Both the position numbers and the translations under genes were made by a program. From positions 62,001 to 126,000 of the forward strand of contig JAAEAF010000370.1 of the NCBI GenBank assembly GCA_011037195.1: 64,000 bases of DNA, written 5' to 3'. Shown one piece after another: positions 20,006 through 31,407 of the stretch. Numbering within the stretch: the stretch's first letter is position 1; every line of letters begins with the position of its first letter. The stretch is from Triatoma infestans (taxonomy: Eukaryota > Arthropoda > Insecta > Hemiptera > Reduviidae). The notes beneath the pieces were generated by a model, which did no database searches, was not told the DNA's origin, and saw only the letters and a list, made by a program, of their open reading frames with translations.

Positions 20006-23000
20006 AAGATTATTATAGAAAAAGTCTTTATTTACAAAACTAACGTTACATATAAAAGTAATGAAAAATTATCCACGTTAAAATTAAAAATAAAGTCACA
20101 AAATGTCCTTATAATCAAATTAAAATCAACTTCAGTACTTCAATTGATTTTTCGCTGTGTCCAACAAAACAGACTTCTGCGCCTTCTCCAACAACCAGTG
20201 TTCCAGCAGATTCTTGACTGCCTCAACAGGTACTAGGCCATTAGCCGATATGACGATCGGGATTACCCTAACCACATCCAGCTGATACATCTCTTTGATT
20301 TCAATCGCTAGATCCTGGTACTTCCACTTCTTCTCGGCTAAAATTTTGCGGGTATTGTCGTCCAAGGGAATCCCTACATCTGTTATCTCGGCTGCTCTTT
20401 TTCGGGTATTTAAAATAAGGATGTCCGGTCTATTGTGCAAGACCGACCTATCGGTGATCATGCACTGATCCCAATACACCTTAACCCCGTCCTTTTCCAC
20501 TATGGCCTTCGGGTAATACCTGTAATAAGGAAGCTCCTCTCCCTCTGACACAATCCGAGCCTGATTACCAACGCCTGATGGAGTATGCGCGCTACATTAT
20601 TGTGCCTTGAGAGGTACTCAGTGCCTGCTAAATTCGAGCACCCAGCGATGATATGCTGAATGGACTCTACTGCTGCGTTGCACAGCCTGCATCGGTCAGA
20701 GATTTCTCGCTCCCCGATTATGTGCCTCCGGTATGATCTTGTCGCAATCACTTGGTCTTGGATTGCGAGTACAAATCCTTCCGTCTCCGGAAAGAGTTCA
20801 CCTCGCACGAGCCACTTTACTGATATCTCGCGAGAGATACCGTCTGCCTCCAACGCCGCATAATACCGGCCATGGAGCTCCTTGGCTTTCCATTCTTCTA
20901 CCCAGTGTTCGGAAGTAGTCAACCGAGGACCTTCTTGAGCAGCCAAATCGAGCGCTGTGTATCCCCTATCTATGCGCTGTAGTTCTCGAAATACAGCCGA
21001 CTCACTTCCGAGGAAGAATGCACGAAGAGCACTTTCTTGCCTGCGACAGGCTTCCCGAATGTTGACGAGTCCCCTGCCTCCCAACTTCCTTGACAGGTAT
21101 AACCTTACCTTTGAGGATTTTGGCTGATGCTCCTAGAAGCAGTCATCTCAGTCCTGACAAATCTGTCCAGCCGCTCCAGTTCAGTGTCAGACCATTTCAT
21201 ACACCAAACGAATACGATATCGCTGGCACAGACCACGGTATTTATTGCTTTTACTTTATTTCGCCCATGCAAGAGCGTTTTTAATATGGTCCTGACCCTA
21301 CTCCTAAAAGTCGGGATAAATTGCTCCCTTGCTGTCTTCCTAAATTCCAGCAGCTGATTCATACCAAGGTACTTATAAGCGTCCGTCGCACCAATGCTAT
21401 TAATGAGCGCACCATCGTCTAGCTGCATATTCTCTTGCTCTGTTATTTTCCCTCTTTTACATCCCAATACCGCACACTTATTCACTCCCAGTACCATTCT
21501 GACCCACTGACTAAAATCTGCTACCGTTTCTAAAAGGGTTCGCAGCTGTTCTTTACTTCTGGCATATAGCTTGAGGTCATCCATGTAAATACTGTGCGAG
21601 ATGACCGGGCCCGAAGATGGCTGCAGGGAATATCCTAATTTTTTGTTCTTTAACAGGGTGCTCAAAGGATTGAGAGACAAGCAAAACCATAAGGGGCTGA
21701 GATTATCCCCTTGGAAAATCCCTCTACGGATACAAATAGCGTTTGTACGGTAGGCTTCGTGACTGCTTCCAAGATACAACCCCGTACTCCACTTCTGCAT
21801 TAGCCGGCTGAGCGACTGCACAACTTTTTCATTGACCTTGAATATTCTAAGAACTGCCAACAGCCACACATGAGGTACCGAATCGTAGGCTTTTTGATAG
21901 TCTATCCAGGCAACGGCTGTATTCCGGGACTTTTTTCTGACTTACGCAGCAATAACATAGTCTTAAACCAGGAGCTCTTTACATCCTTTTCTCCTTTTTC
22001 GGCATCCTAACTGCTCTGAGGCCATTATCCCATTCTGATTAACGTGTGCCTCAATTTTGTCAGCAATTATGGCCGTTAGTATTTTATAAAACCATTTAAG
22101 CATGTAATAGGGCGAAAATCCTTGAGTCCAAGCTCTGTCCAACTTCTGTGGGAGTCATATAGGTAATGCCAGTTGCAAACTTATTTGGCGGCTGTGACTC
22201 GCCACGCAGCATTCTCTGATAACATCTGGCCAAATGGGAATGGGCACTTTTAAAATATTTTAGCCAGTAATTTTGAATGCGGTCATTGCCTGGCGCTCTC
22301 CAGTTCCTCATATGGGAAACAACTCTGCCGACATTGGCAGTTTCTATTTCGAAATCGCTCATTTGTGGCGTGAGTGACATATTATCTTTTATAATGCCCA
22401 ACCAATGAGCTCTTTCATCATAGTTCTGAGCAACCCCCCCCAAAGTTTATTCCAATAGTCCCACATGTCTTGCTCCGCGGACAATAATTACTGATTTCGG
22501 ATCTTCTACAAGAACCAGTTTTTTTGTAAAAGACCTTCTCATTTGCCATAAAATCTCTATTCTGTTTCCTTCTTGAGGCCGCTTCTTTATATCTCCTCAA
22601 ACGATTTGCATAAGCAGCACCAATTTGCGTCAATTTTTGCTTTAAGGAATCGCAGTGAAGTGTTAATCTGTCGTAAAGATCGGCAGTCATTAGTACTTCT
22701 CTTATATCAGCTACTATTATTTCGTCCATTCTCGTCAGTAGCTTTAGCGAAGCTCTCGCAGGATCAGCTAGGTAACTTGTAATTTGATCGATCATCGCAC
22801 GAAGTTCTGCGACCCTTCGTTCAAGTCTCCTTTGCCGGGGAGGAATGTAAGGTAACTTGTTTTCTCTCTTCTCAACATCTCTTTGTTTTCTTTTGTTGGG
22901 AGGAGTAAGCTTCATTGTCACAGCACTTGCGGCCACATAGATCCAATGGCGGATGCAGTCAATATCTTCCGTGTATGGAAGGTGCTTTACTAGAATCCCA

Positions 23001-23263
23001 TCCATCATAGTTTTACCCCTAAAACCGACCTATTATATGGAACCTTTCCGATTACAGGTCGCGCCTGAAGAGGGATGCTTTCGTATTTGAGATGCTCCGA
23101 AATAAGGATTTCTTCGAGCTCATCACTATCGCCCGAGACGCTCTGAGCTTCAGACGGTTGATGCGCAATTCCAGTTTGTGAATCGGCGGTCGCTACTCCG
23201 ACATTTAAATTTTCCTCCACATCACCTTCATTTATTAAAACGTCGTTACCTCTGCTCGCCTTT
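20006..23263 (-). mobile_element. R2/R4-group LINE with restriction-like endonuclease
   Basis: Minus-strand element about 3.26 kb long. Its 3' end (20006) carries AATAAA-type signals near 20030 and faces the 3' end of the R1-like LINE tail to tail. Its 5' limit is placed at about 23263, where a TTATTATTATT run begins. It carries one long broken ORF (next entry). The C-terminal endonuclease places it with the early-branching, often site-specific LINEs (R2, R4, NeSL types). I see no known target sequence at either side. Confidence 0.7.
20132..23220 (-). pseudogene. R2/R4-group ORF: RT plus C-terminal endonuclease, broken
   Basis: In order on the minus strand: an acidic N-terminus (MEENLNV..., 23220-23010); a basic helical region (22-23 kb, RRLERRVAELRAMI..., RLRRYKEAASRRKQNRDF); RT from about 22440 (NWRAPGNDRIQNYWLKYF, GITYMTP); motif A (AWIDYQKAYDSVPH, about 21900); YMDD (SIYMDDLKLYA, about 21590); a CCHC knuckle (CRLCNAAVESIQHIIAGC, about 20690); and a PD-(D/E)XK-type endonuclease (RPDILIL, AAEITDVGIP, KYQDLAIEI) ending at 20132. 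Several frameshifts separate these blocks. APE endonuclease is absent, as expected for the group. Confidence 0.8.
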
Positions 23264-23345
23264 ATTATTATTATTATTTGATTTATTACCTAAAAAGGAA
23301 AAATTGAAATCTTTGAATTAGAATAAACCAAAAGTAACATTATAT

Positions 23346-24214
23346 TTAATTAATTAGTATTATACGCGTAAACATCCTCAGTGCCCTTTGAGTCGAATGG
23401 TTGCTATAAGTCCTCTCTAGACGGCTTATAATTGCCTGATTGGTAGTTTCTTCAGTTGGTACTCCAGCTTGAGAAGAAAGTGGATTAAATTTAAACTGCT
23501 GAAGTTGCGCAAAATTAGAATTTAGACCCTTTTCGGCTTTGTTTTTCTTTAACTGTTTCCTTCCGCCTGCCTCGGTTCCAATAGAAGATAAACCAGTGGT
23601 ATTATCAGTGTTAGGAGTGCTCAGATCCTTTATAATTAATTTGTCATATTTTAGTATTGCGTATTTACCAGAATTCCGAGCTTCAAAAAGTTTAGGTAAT
23701 AATAAGTTCCTCGTACGCAGCATATCTTTGGGGAAATCCTCCGCAATTTTTTATACTGCAACCTTTTAATTTAAAACTGTTTTTTAAAATAATTAATTTT
23801 GTACGCATCTGAGTTAAGCCTATTAAAATCGGACGAGCTCTATTATCTTGCCGTACTCCTAGTCTTCTTATATAGTCAAAATGTAATTCACATAGACTTA
23901 AATTTAATTTTTCATTTAGAGTCGAGCAAACAAATTTTTCAATGTCCCAATAGCTATTAAATTCGTCCATAATGCCAAATATTGTAGTACCAAATTTCTT
24001 TTACGTGAATCTCTTTCTAATTGTTAAATTCCCTGTTTAAATTCTCGAATCTGTTATTAATATCATTTATACTTTCCTGAATACTAACAGTTACATTACA
24101 CTGAGCCTCCATACCGTTTTTCATTTCCTTTTTAAATTGGACCAAAAAGTCCATTATTTCAGAATCCGTTTTAAATAGAGTTGTTATAAAAGGGCAAAAC
24201 ACCAGATTTTTCAA
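23346..24214 (-). pseudogene. LINE ORF1-type protein (L1-ORF1-like), broken
   Basis: The minus strand codes a coiled-coil-like stretch (EIMDFLVQFKKEMKNGM..., 24214-24017), then NLSLCELHFDYIRRLGV, RARPILIGLTQMRTK, LKNSFKLKGCSI, and ARNSGKYAILKYDKLIIKD. This is the pattern of L1-type ORF1 RNA-binding proteins common in invertebrate LINEs. Two frameshifts or stops break it. It may be the 5' part of a different element from the R2/R4-type LINE next to it, since that group normally has a single ORF. Confidence 0.55.
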
Positions 24215-25338
24215 TTAATATGTTGAAAATTAATACAATTATCTGTCTTTATAAACCAACTTTTATCCAAATAAAATAAATTAATAGGTAGAAGCAGTAG
24301 TCGGAGTACAGAAGGCATGTAGAAATGCGTGAGAGAGAGCGAAATACTAATATGCTCCACTACTTCACCAGTCAGACAGTATTTCTTAAAAAATAGTCCA
24401 CAGAATGACAAAATATTAGTAAACACCCCTCCACTTCACTCAAATTGTATATTTGTTCAAATAGGTAGAATCTTTACTAACCTTGAACGAACATTCAAAT
24501 GTCTTTTATTCGTAAATACCTCGATAAAAAATTAAATTAACTGCACCACCATTTAGAGGAAGAGATAAGGAAACTATTGGTATATAATTCAACTAAAAAC
24601 TCAGTCATAGAACCACAAAAAAATAAAAAAAATGCAGAACATGTATTGACTAGTTCACTGCCAAACATAGACTCATTATGATTATTATTATTATGTATTA
24701 TATTATTAGTGTTATTAGTACTAGTGCTCAGTAAGCAGATTAGTTACAAAAGTAACTAATCTTGTTGTACTAAAATTAAAATAAAAAGTAACAAATTTTA
24801 ATATTTTAATTTTATTTCATATTTCAATTTCAAAAAAATATTTTCATTTTTATATTAGTTACAAACATTAGCCACAGTAAAAATTGCCGATATCAAATCA
24901 ATTTCAAATCCATGTTAAATGATGTGAAAAAAATATTAATTTGTTTGTCAAATCAGAGCAGACATAAAGGAATAGGAACGTATATCAGTATAGGAGCTCA
25001 TGTGCTCAAGTAATGGGAGATCCTATAGGAGTATAGGAGCTCAAGCTAATGTGTTGTTTAATGAAATTCTGCACTGTAGTGAATTGTTCATATTATACAT
25101 GTACATATCAGGAGATCTATAAAATGTAGGAAGTTGGAGGTTCACAGTTGGGCGTCACGCTGGAGAATTTAATATATATATAAACATTTCTTTGTGTTAG
25201 TATATTCTTATTAACTTTTTTAAAATAAGAGTGGGGTTTTTTAGCGTGTTGAACGTTGAACGAACGTACCCGATATTACCCGAAGTTATTTGCACCTTTC
25301 ACATTGCACTCTAACGGCGTTACTCATATTCGTTATTA
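24215..25338. other. intron sequence, nothing recognised
   Basis: AT-rich, about 1.1 kb. Its only structure is the short hairpin at 24737-24762. Confidence 0.4.
24737..24762. repeat. 11-bp hairpin
   Basis: AGATTAGTTAC and GTAACTAATCT pair exactly around AAAA. It may be a leftover of an inverted terminal repeat; no element body is seen. Confidence 0.5.
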
Positions 25339-25437
25339 CTCTCTCTTACTCCCCTATAAAAGGAAGTATTGTAATCGTGTCAAATTTTCGATATCCAGTT
25401 TTCACCGAAAATATCCGTTTTGAGGTCCCCTGAGCTT
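25339..25437 (+). repeat. TIR-family element, 5'-end fragment
   Basis: Matches the first about 100 bp of copy 1 (tctcttactcc, ggaagtattgtaatcgtgtc, caccgaaaatatccgttttg), then stops at 'gagcttcat'. Truncated fragment, 330 bp before a zinc-finger exon. Confidence 0.65.
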
Positions 25438-25767
25438 CATCTTTTTTTCACAGTACTTCTCTAGGTGCACAGTGGCCGATTTATTGTTAATAACATATTC
25501 AATTGTAGGGGAGGGATGCATGATTTTTACCTGGCTCCTGGCTTACTTCATGATATCTATCTAGTCAAGCTGCTAATAATGATAGGTAATGTAAGTAATT
25601 TAAAAAAAAAAAAATGTTGAACTCCCACATATCCAAGTCAGGAGCCGCCACTGGTTCAAAACGAACGTTATCGTAGAAATTGGCAAAGGTTTTCTTGATT
25701 AAATTGAAATTGGGAATTCAATTTTTCAGATATAGTTCAGAATGACTAATACTTTTTTCTCTTGCAG

Positions 25768-25955
25768 GTAAATACGATTATTCATGCACAAAATGTTCAA
25801 GAAAATTTCCAAGCCTATATAAGTTGAATTACCACATGAAATGTCACAATGTGCCAGAATATCATTGTCTTTTATGTTTAAAACTATTTACAAATAAGGG
25901 TGACTTAGATAAACATTGTGAATCACATAAAACTATCTCACAAACTGTACAAAAT
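25768..25955 (+). CDS. C2H2 zinc-finger gene, exon with fingers 5 and 6
   Basis: The acceptor is ctcttgcag and the donor is GTGAGT. Two entry bases complete the glycine codon left at 13817, so the exon is in phase across a 12-kb intron packed with transposons. Finger 5 is C-TK-C...H-MKC-H and finger 6 is C-LL-C...H-CES-H. It ends in phase 0. Confidence 0.87.
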
Positions 25956-26073
25956 GTGAGTATTTTACATTCATTTAAATGGGCCATGAACATCATATAT
26001 ATTGTTTTTAAAAATTACAACGTAAAGTTTAGTAATATGTAGATATTGTTTGATATTTTTAAATATTTTTTAG

Positions 26074-26234
26074 GAAGATCAGTGCAAAAATGTAAAATTA
26101 CATGATAATAATTTAAAGAATCGATTATATTGTACAAAACCAGTGAATAATATCAATAAGAATGAGAAATTAGAAAGTGAGGAACATCCAACTTTTCAAC
26201 TTGAAAACAATTTACACCGTGTTTTAAAAAAGAA
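26074..26234 (+). CDS. C2H2 zinc-finger gene, linker exon
   Basis: The acceptor is tttttag and the donor is GTAAGT, phase 0 to 2. It codes 53 residues with no finger: polar, Asn/Lys/Glu-rich (EDQCKNVKLHDNNLKNRLY...). It keeps the frame open exactly between two finger exons, so it is probably real, an unstructured spacer between finger groups. Confidence 0.72.
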
Positions 26235-26837
26235 GTAAGTATTCTTGATTATGTTAATATGTTATTTATATTATTAGTCATCCTTGTACCTAATCAGTGA
26301 GGTAAAGAAAGTAGATGAAGTAGCCGACTAAGGAAAGGCTATTAAGATATTTCCATTGTTTTCTGGGGTGTCAGATGCTTTTTCGGGGATAGTGCACTGA
26401 CCTGAACCTGAAAGATCTATTGGGCCACCCGGTACTGTTACCCCAACACACGCAGGCACAAATGGTGGAACATTAAAGATAAACAAATATAAACATCCGT
26501 GCAACACAATATGTTGGTAGTTTATTTATCTGATTCAGAACACAAGATTACACACATCAAAATTACACGAAATTAACAAACATATATATATATATATATA
26601 TGAACACAAATGAAGATATTAGTCAATCTGAAATCACATTGAAATTACTTAATTAGCACACAGCATAAGAGTAAACAGAAAAACACACATGAGTTTTTTT
26701 TCACACATGACAAAGATCACCGAAATGCTATCGATTCTCTTCAATCTCTCTCAAAATCGATGTTTAGTCATTTGTCTTCATTTGCAATAATATCAGCCGT
26801 TAACATTACCTTCTTGGTGCACAGCCGGCCTCCCAGC

Positions 26838-26945
26838 AGTTAGCAGTAGAGGCTCCTAGGAAGAGGAAATCTAACGGGAAATCTGGGTTCGAACCCGGGA
26901 CCTCCTGTTGGAGACCAGCACGCTACTATTGAACTAATCCCTTCT
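26838..26945 (-). repeat. tRNA-derived (SINE-like) fragment
   Basis: The minus strand has an A-box-like TAGTTCAATAGTAGCG, then after about 30 nt a perfect B box GGTTCGAACCC. These are the internal RNA polymerase III promoter parts of tRNAs. The anticodon and acceptor stems do not pair, so it is not a working tRNA gene. Probably a tRNA-headed SINE remnant. Confidence 0.55.
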
Positions 26946-27059
26946 TTTGGGGGGTATTGGTGTTTGGAATAAATCTTTGAAAAACAGTTCACTTTCTGAT
27001 TTGATTGAAATCAACAGTCTGGTGCGTGATGTAAACATTTAGTTGAAGTCATCTCTCTA

Positions 27060-27115
27060 TACGAATTGATTAAAAATCTCACTCTGACGATGGATGAGAA
27101 TCCGAAAGTTTAATT
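27060..27115 (+). ncRNA. hammerhead-like remnant F
   Basis: TCACTCTGACGATGGA matches the start of the motif at 4711-4748. It then has a GGA/UCC stem and CCGAAAGT, in which the stem III palindrome is lost. Decayed copy. Confidence 0.35.
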
Positions 27116-27487
27116 TGATATTCCTGTGGACATCACCCGGCCCAGAAGCTTTTTCGGGTAGAATTTCTCAGCCGGAATTGCCAATGTATGAGTATTTTGT
27201 CAGTATGTTGCGATTTTCTCAGAAATATCTGTCTTGATTTTCTCTAAACTTTGTTATTCATAATATATATTTAGTATCTTTGTATTTAAACAGTTTTCAA
27301 ATAAAATTGATTTAAGGAAGTTTCTGGGAAAATAGTAACATTATCCTTTCCTGTATAGTACCTGTGCACTTCCAGCATTTACTTGGGAGAAAGGCATGTG
27401 AGGGTTTCAATGAGATTAATTTCATATTATGTTATATTTGCAAAGGTATGTTAGTTTCAACATGTATAATTTTTTTTTCTTCACCAG

Positions 27488-27656
27488 ATTTTTATGCAAC
27501 TTTTGTGGATGCAATTTTGGAGAACGGAGAAGCTTGTTACATCATATAAAGATGCGACATTCTGTAGTACCATCTGTTACACATAGTTGTTCTATGTGCC
27601 ATAAATCATTCACTCAAAAATCAAAATTAGCTTTACACATAAAACGTCACACAGAA
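27488..27656 (+). CDS. C2H2 zinc-finger gene, exon with fingers 7 and 8
   Basis: The acceptor is ttcttcaccag and the donor is GTAAGA. One entry base completes a lysine codon. Finger 7 is C-NF-C...H-IKMR-H and finger 8 is C-SM-C...H-IKR-H. It ends in phase 0. Confidence 0.88.
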
Positions 27657-27902
27657 GTAAGAGATATATTATAAAAAAAAAATCATCATCATCATCATTT
27701 TATGAAATTCATATTCTTCATTTATGTTTGATTTCTTTGTAAAATCTATTTTACAATTAAAAAAGGGGAAAACCCATCATTAATTTTCTATCATTATGAT
27801 AATTATTATGTGAAGTAGTTGAAGCCTGTAACATAGTATTTAAATCACAAAATAAATAAATATTATTGTGATTGAATATTTGTATATTTTGTTTTGTTTA
27901 AG

Positions 27903-28156
27903 CTGCCCAGTTATAATTGTGAAATATGTGGGAAAAGTTATTATAGAAAAGATTCATTAGAAAAACATTGTAAAATACATGAGAAAACTTTAACAACTTG
28001 TACTATATGTGAGAAAAAATTAAAAACTGAAAGTGATCTACAGAATCATTTAGTATTGCATATCTCTGTTGATTACACTTGTCTTCAATGTGGTAAAACT
28101 TTCACCACTAAAACTGCTCAAAAATATCATAATGATAAGCATAGAGGAAAATATCA
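27903..28156 (+). CDS. C2H2 zinc-finger gene, exon with fingers 9 to 11
   Basis: The acceptor is ttttgtttaag and the donor is GTAAGA, 254 nt, ending in phase 2. Three fingers: C-EI-C...H-CKI-H, C-TI-C...H-LVL-H and C-LQ-C...H-NDK-H. A TAA lies four bases past the donor, so intron retention would end the protein here. Confidence 0.88.
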
Positions 28157-29862
28157 GTAAGAAATTATCAACTTATCTTTTTTCAAGATTGCAAATATAA
28201 ACAATGAAATAAAAAACATGCACTAACTCAGAATCATTTTTTGTAGTCTGTGTTTTTTGGTGTTGGGATTACTATCAGTTTAGAACTTTAGAAATAAAAT
28301 CTACTTCACTGGGTTTCCTTTGGTAACTTTCTGTTATTTTCCAAAGTTAAGTTCTAATTTTCTTCCATTTTTTCCAAGTCAGTTTTTTGTATTCTTAAAA
28401 CACGACAAACAAAACCGCCAAATAAAACTTAACGTCTTATAAGAGTTTTTGTATTTTGGTTGTGTTTTCTTAGTTTCATTTCTTTCTTTATTTTAGGTAC
28501 AGAGTTTTTAATTCATAATGCATGCATAAATTTATTATGTGTTTTGGCAATACAGAAACATATGGCAGCAGATTAGACTATCAAACTGTATTGCACTTGC
28601 TGTAACTAAAATACTAGTACTTATAGCAAATGTTTCTGCTACTTCTTGTTCTTAACAGCAAAATTTCTGCAAATAAAAATTGACTCAGGAGCCTTTATAG
28701 ACTGCCTGGTTTCAGACAAAAAAATCTTGTCGAAAACCTTTCTTCGAAAAAACAAGTGTACAAATATTTTAATAAACTTGTACAGTTGATACTGAATACG
28801 AAATAGTTTTCATTTTTAGTTTCTTATTTGAACTTTTTTAATTTTTATTTTATGTTTCTTAACGTATTCCTTTTGATGTGTTCTTACTATTGTGAAACCT
28901 GGATGCCATATGTTTCGACACGAATTTCTAATTCGCACAGCCTTCTCGGTGCTTTCCTTAATGGAATTCATGTTGTATTTATTGTATTTATAATCTATTA
29001 CACTATATGAATTACATTGTAGACATTACACTGTATTTTATCCAATTCACTTTACACTTTTGATGAGATACATTTATACTAATTAATATAGTATAGTAGA
29101 TTATAGATCACTACAGAACCCATTGTAGTCACTACAGAAGGCACATGTACATGCGAAAACATAAGTTCATTTATTACTCTCAGTACTCACTACATTCATT
29201 TATTAAAACTTATACCACAAAATTAAGAAGAATTTATAAATAAAAGGCCAATAAGAAGCACATACATTCCATTTAATCTTTAAGTGAAAAAATTTTCGTT
29301 ATATTTGAACGAAGAATTTCCGATAAAGATGAAGTTTATATAATGAAGTAAAATGCTTAATTCCAGTTCCTCAATTCAGTTCTTTCTCTTAACATAATAG
29401 GTTTATTTGTGATGAAGCAATTGAAGAAGTACCAAGCATGAAAGTAAGAACACTTCATGGTTGGACACATGTCGAGATACCGAGATATTGTTAAAAGTTT
29501 TGTTATGTAATAAATTGTGAGATGATAGTTTTAAATAAGGATCAAATATTTCATTTTTTATTTTTAAGAATAATGTGTCATATTAGTAAATTAATAATAT
29601 TCATTAGAAGAGAATGTATTAAAGTGATATAATTTCTCACAGTTGATCTTAATTTGAGATCTCATGTATTCTAACTGTCAATTATTAGATTTCTATTTAT
29701 CTGCTCACAAATAATATATACTGTATATTGTAAAACAGTCAAATTTGTACTTACTCATCTTTTAGAGATTTTAGTAATTTTGCATGAATTTCGTTTTAAA
29801 TAAAAATAAAACTAAGCGCTTCAATTTATTACAAATAATGCAATTTTTATTTATTTATTTAG
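28157..29862. other. last intron of the zinc-finger gene
   Basis: About 1.7 kb and AT-rich. It holds a weak hammerhead-like remnant on the minus strand near 28890-28945 (an AATT-containing stem followed by GTCGAAAC) and a possible alternative exon at 29401. Confidence 0.45.
29401..29443 (+). CDS. possible alternative (terminal) exon of the zinc-finger gene
   Basis: The acceptor is cataatag, entry phase fits 28156, and the exon codes QFICDEAIEEVPSMK before GTAAGA. The exit phase does not fit 29863, so it cannot be an internal exon of the main form. Read without splicing it ends at a TAA after about 31 residues, so it could be an alternative end. Weak. Confidence 0.25.
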
Positions 29863-30088
29863 GTTTACTTGCAACTACTGTGGAAAAAAATTTGTTCGTA
29901 AATGCCATTACGAAGAACATATAAGTATTCATTCAATTATTCGATCATTTAAATGTAGTATTTGTAATAAAACATTTCGTGAGAAAAAGTTATTAAGAAG
30001 ACATTCAAAACGTTGTCATTTAAATATCCCTTTAACAGGAAATAGGAAAAATATAACTTTGCACGATTTGGATATTGCATGTATCTAA
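29863..30088 (+). CDS. C2H2 zinc-finger gene, last exon with fingers 12 and 13
   Basis: The acceptor is tttatttatttag. One entry base completes a glutamine codon from 28156. Finger 12 is C-NY-C...H-ISI-H and finger 13 is C-SI-C...H-SKRC-H. A short basic tail (NIPLTGNRKNITLHDLDIACI) follows, and TAA at 30086-30088. Fingers 12 and 13 are linked by SIIRSFK, a diverged linker. Confidence 0.87.
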
Positions 30089-30659
30089 TTTAATGTGTAA
30101 GTAGATCATTTTTTAGCTAATTTGCATGTGTTTATTTTTTCTATAGTTAAATTTATTTATATTTCAGGTTTACTACATAATATATTTTAGTTGGATTTCG
30201 GCAGTTTCCTTGTCAGTTCATACACAATCAAAGTAATATGGCGCACACCTAGTTTTATAAAGGTATAAAAGGCGGAATTGTATTTTCATCTTAAATAAGA
30301 AGAATTTTTGTATTTTTTATTTTATTTTTTTGTACCAATTATAATACAAAAATTAGCAAAAATTTAATTTTAGCTAATGTGCAGTTTTAATAATTATAAT
30401 GTAATAATTTTGGTTAATAATTAAATATGGAGAATTATAGATACAGGGTGTTTTAACATTTTTTATTTACTAGTAGATATAGTTTGAATAGCTGGGTTTG
30501 CAACGCTGAACAATATCTGAAATATCCGACAAAGTATGTTTCTTTTTCCTTAAAAATTGCATTTTCCTCCATCGTCAGAGAAGAATGATTTTCGACTTTC
30601 TTTTATATCTGCCAACAAGTAATACACCTCATAAATGTGTAATAAATAAATTTGTATTT
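30089..30659. other. 3' flank of the zinc-finger gene
   Basis: AT-rich. Near 30563-30582, on the minus strand, it contains a TCTCTGACGATGGAGG scrap of the hammerhead family seen at 4711-4748. No clear poly(A) signal is assigned. Confidence 0.4.
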
Positions 30660-30808
30660 CATCACAGACATTTTCCGTGGTAGCCTGCTTCATTTTGTGG
30701 TCATCGACCGGTTTCGGGCGTTCGCCCATTTCAGGATGCGTTTTTCGGACAGTGTAACAACACAGACTTGCACAGAGCAAATTCAGTTTGCACACTTGGT
30801 GTTTTTTA
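30660..30808 (-). mobile_element. single-unit hammerhead element D
   Basis: About 149 bp, a reverse-orientation copy of the element C unit, possibly flanked by the 8-bp repeat TTGTATTT (30652-30659 and 30809-30816). Its 3' end stops at 'aaaatgtctg', the same internal point as the short arms of elements A and B. The hammerhead at 30702-30738 has lost one base of the core (CTGAAA for CTGAAGA), so it is probably inactive. It lies 0.6 kb past the PLE reading frame, in the same orientation. Confidence 0.72.
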
Positions 30809-30816
30809 TTGTATTT

Positions 30817-31407
30817 AAAACTAAACTCTTAAACTAGGTCAAGGAGTATAGTGATGGTAACTGGGTGGGAAAAAACATATGTTTGGGTTCTTGAAGGGCA
30901 AATTTTCCTTAAAATGGAAACAATACGTGGGGGTCTAATTTTTAAACTCTGTTGTAGGAGGGAGATTTACTTTACAATTAACTAATCAAAATAAAATAAA
31001 ATATATGAAAATAAATTAAAAATTAAATTAAATAACGATTTAAACTAACATAATTTAAAATTAAGCGATTTTTATAATTAAGTTTTTTATAATTATGCAT
31101 CCCACTCTTATTTCACCCTTTCTCACAACACTCACATACGCCATCCACGCAGCATGTATACCTAAATATGGTTTTTTATAATTAAGTTTTTTATTATGCC
31201 TTCCACTCAACATATCACCTACTTACACAAAATTCACATAGATCATACATCATCCAAGTATGCACGTATACTTATTTATTTATTTTTTTTACTTTCGTTT
31301 TTTTATATATATAACTAGCAGATTTAAAACTAAACCTAAAACTAAAATCTGTTTAAGAACTACTTGTTGCGTGTGTAATGTTTGCACTGGTAATTGCGTT
31401 TCTATTG
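30817..31407. other. AT-rich flank with a two-unit repeat
   Basis: From about 31069 a unit starting 'tttttataattaagtttttt' is repeated about 100 bp later (31171), diverged. This may be the 3' untranslated part of the PLE. Nothing else is seen. Confidence 0.4.

Larger units (their letters stand above)
26235..27487. other. intron with a tRNA-derived piece and a hammerhead remnant
   Basis: About 1.25 kb. It contains an (AT)n run at about 26581-26600, the tRNA-like sequence at 26838-26945 and the core remnant at 27060-27115. The rest is unassigned. Confidence 0.45.

Noticed and set aside
18816..23263. 28S rDNA insertion sites for the R1-like and R2/R4-like LINEs
   Set aside because: No 28S sequence is visible on any flank.
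26838..26945. Functional tRNA gene
   Set aside because: A and B boxes are present, but anticodon and acceptor stems do not pair; called a tRNA-derived repeat instead.
27060..27115. Active hammerhead at this site
   Set aside because: The stem III palindrome and stem I pairing are lost; kept only as a remnant.
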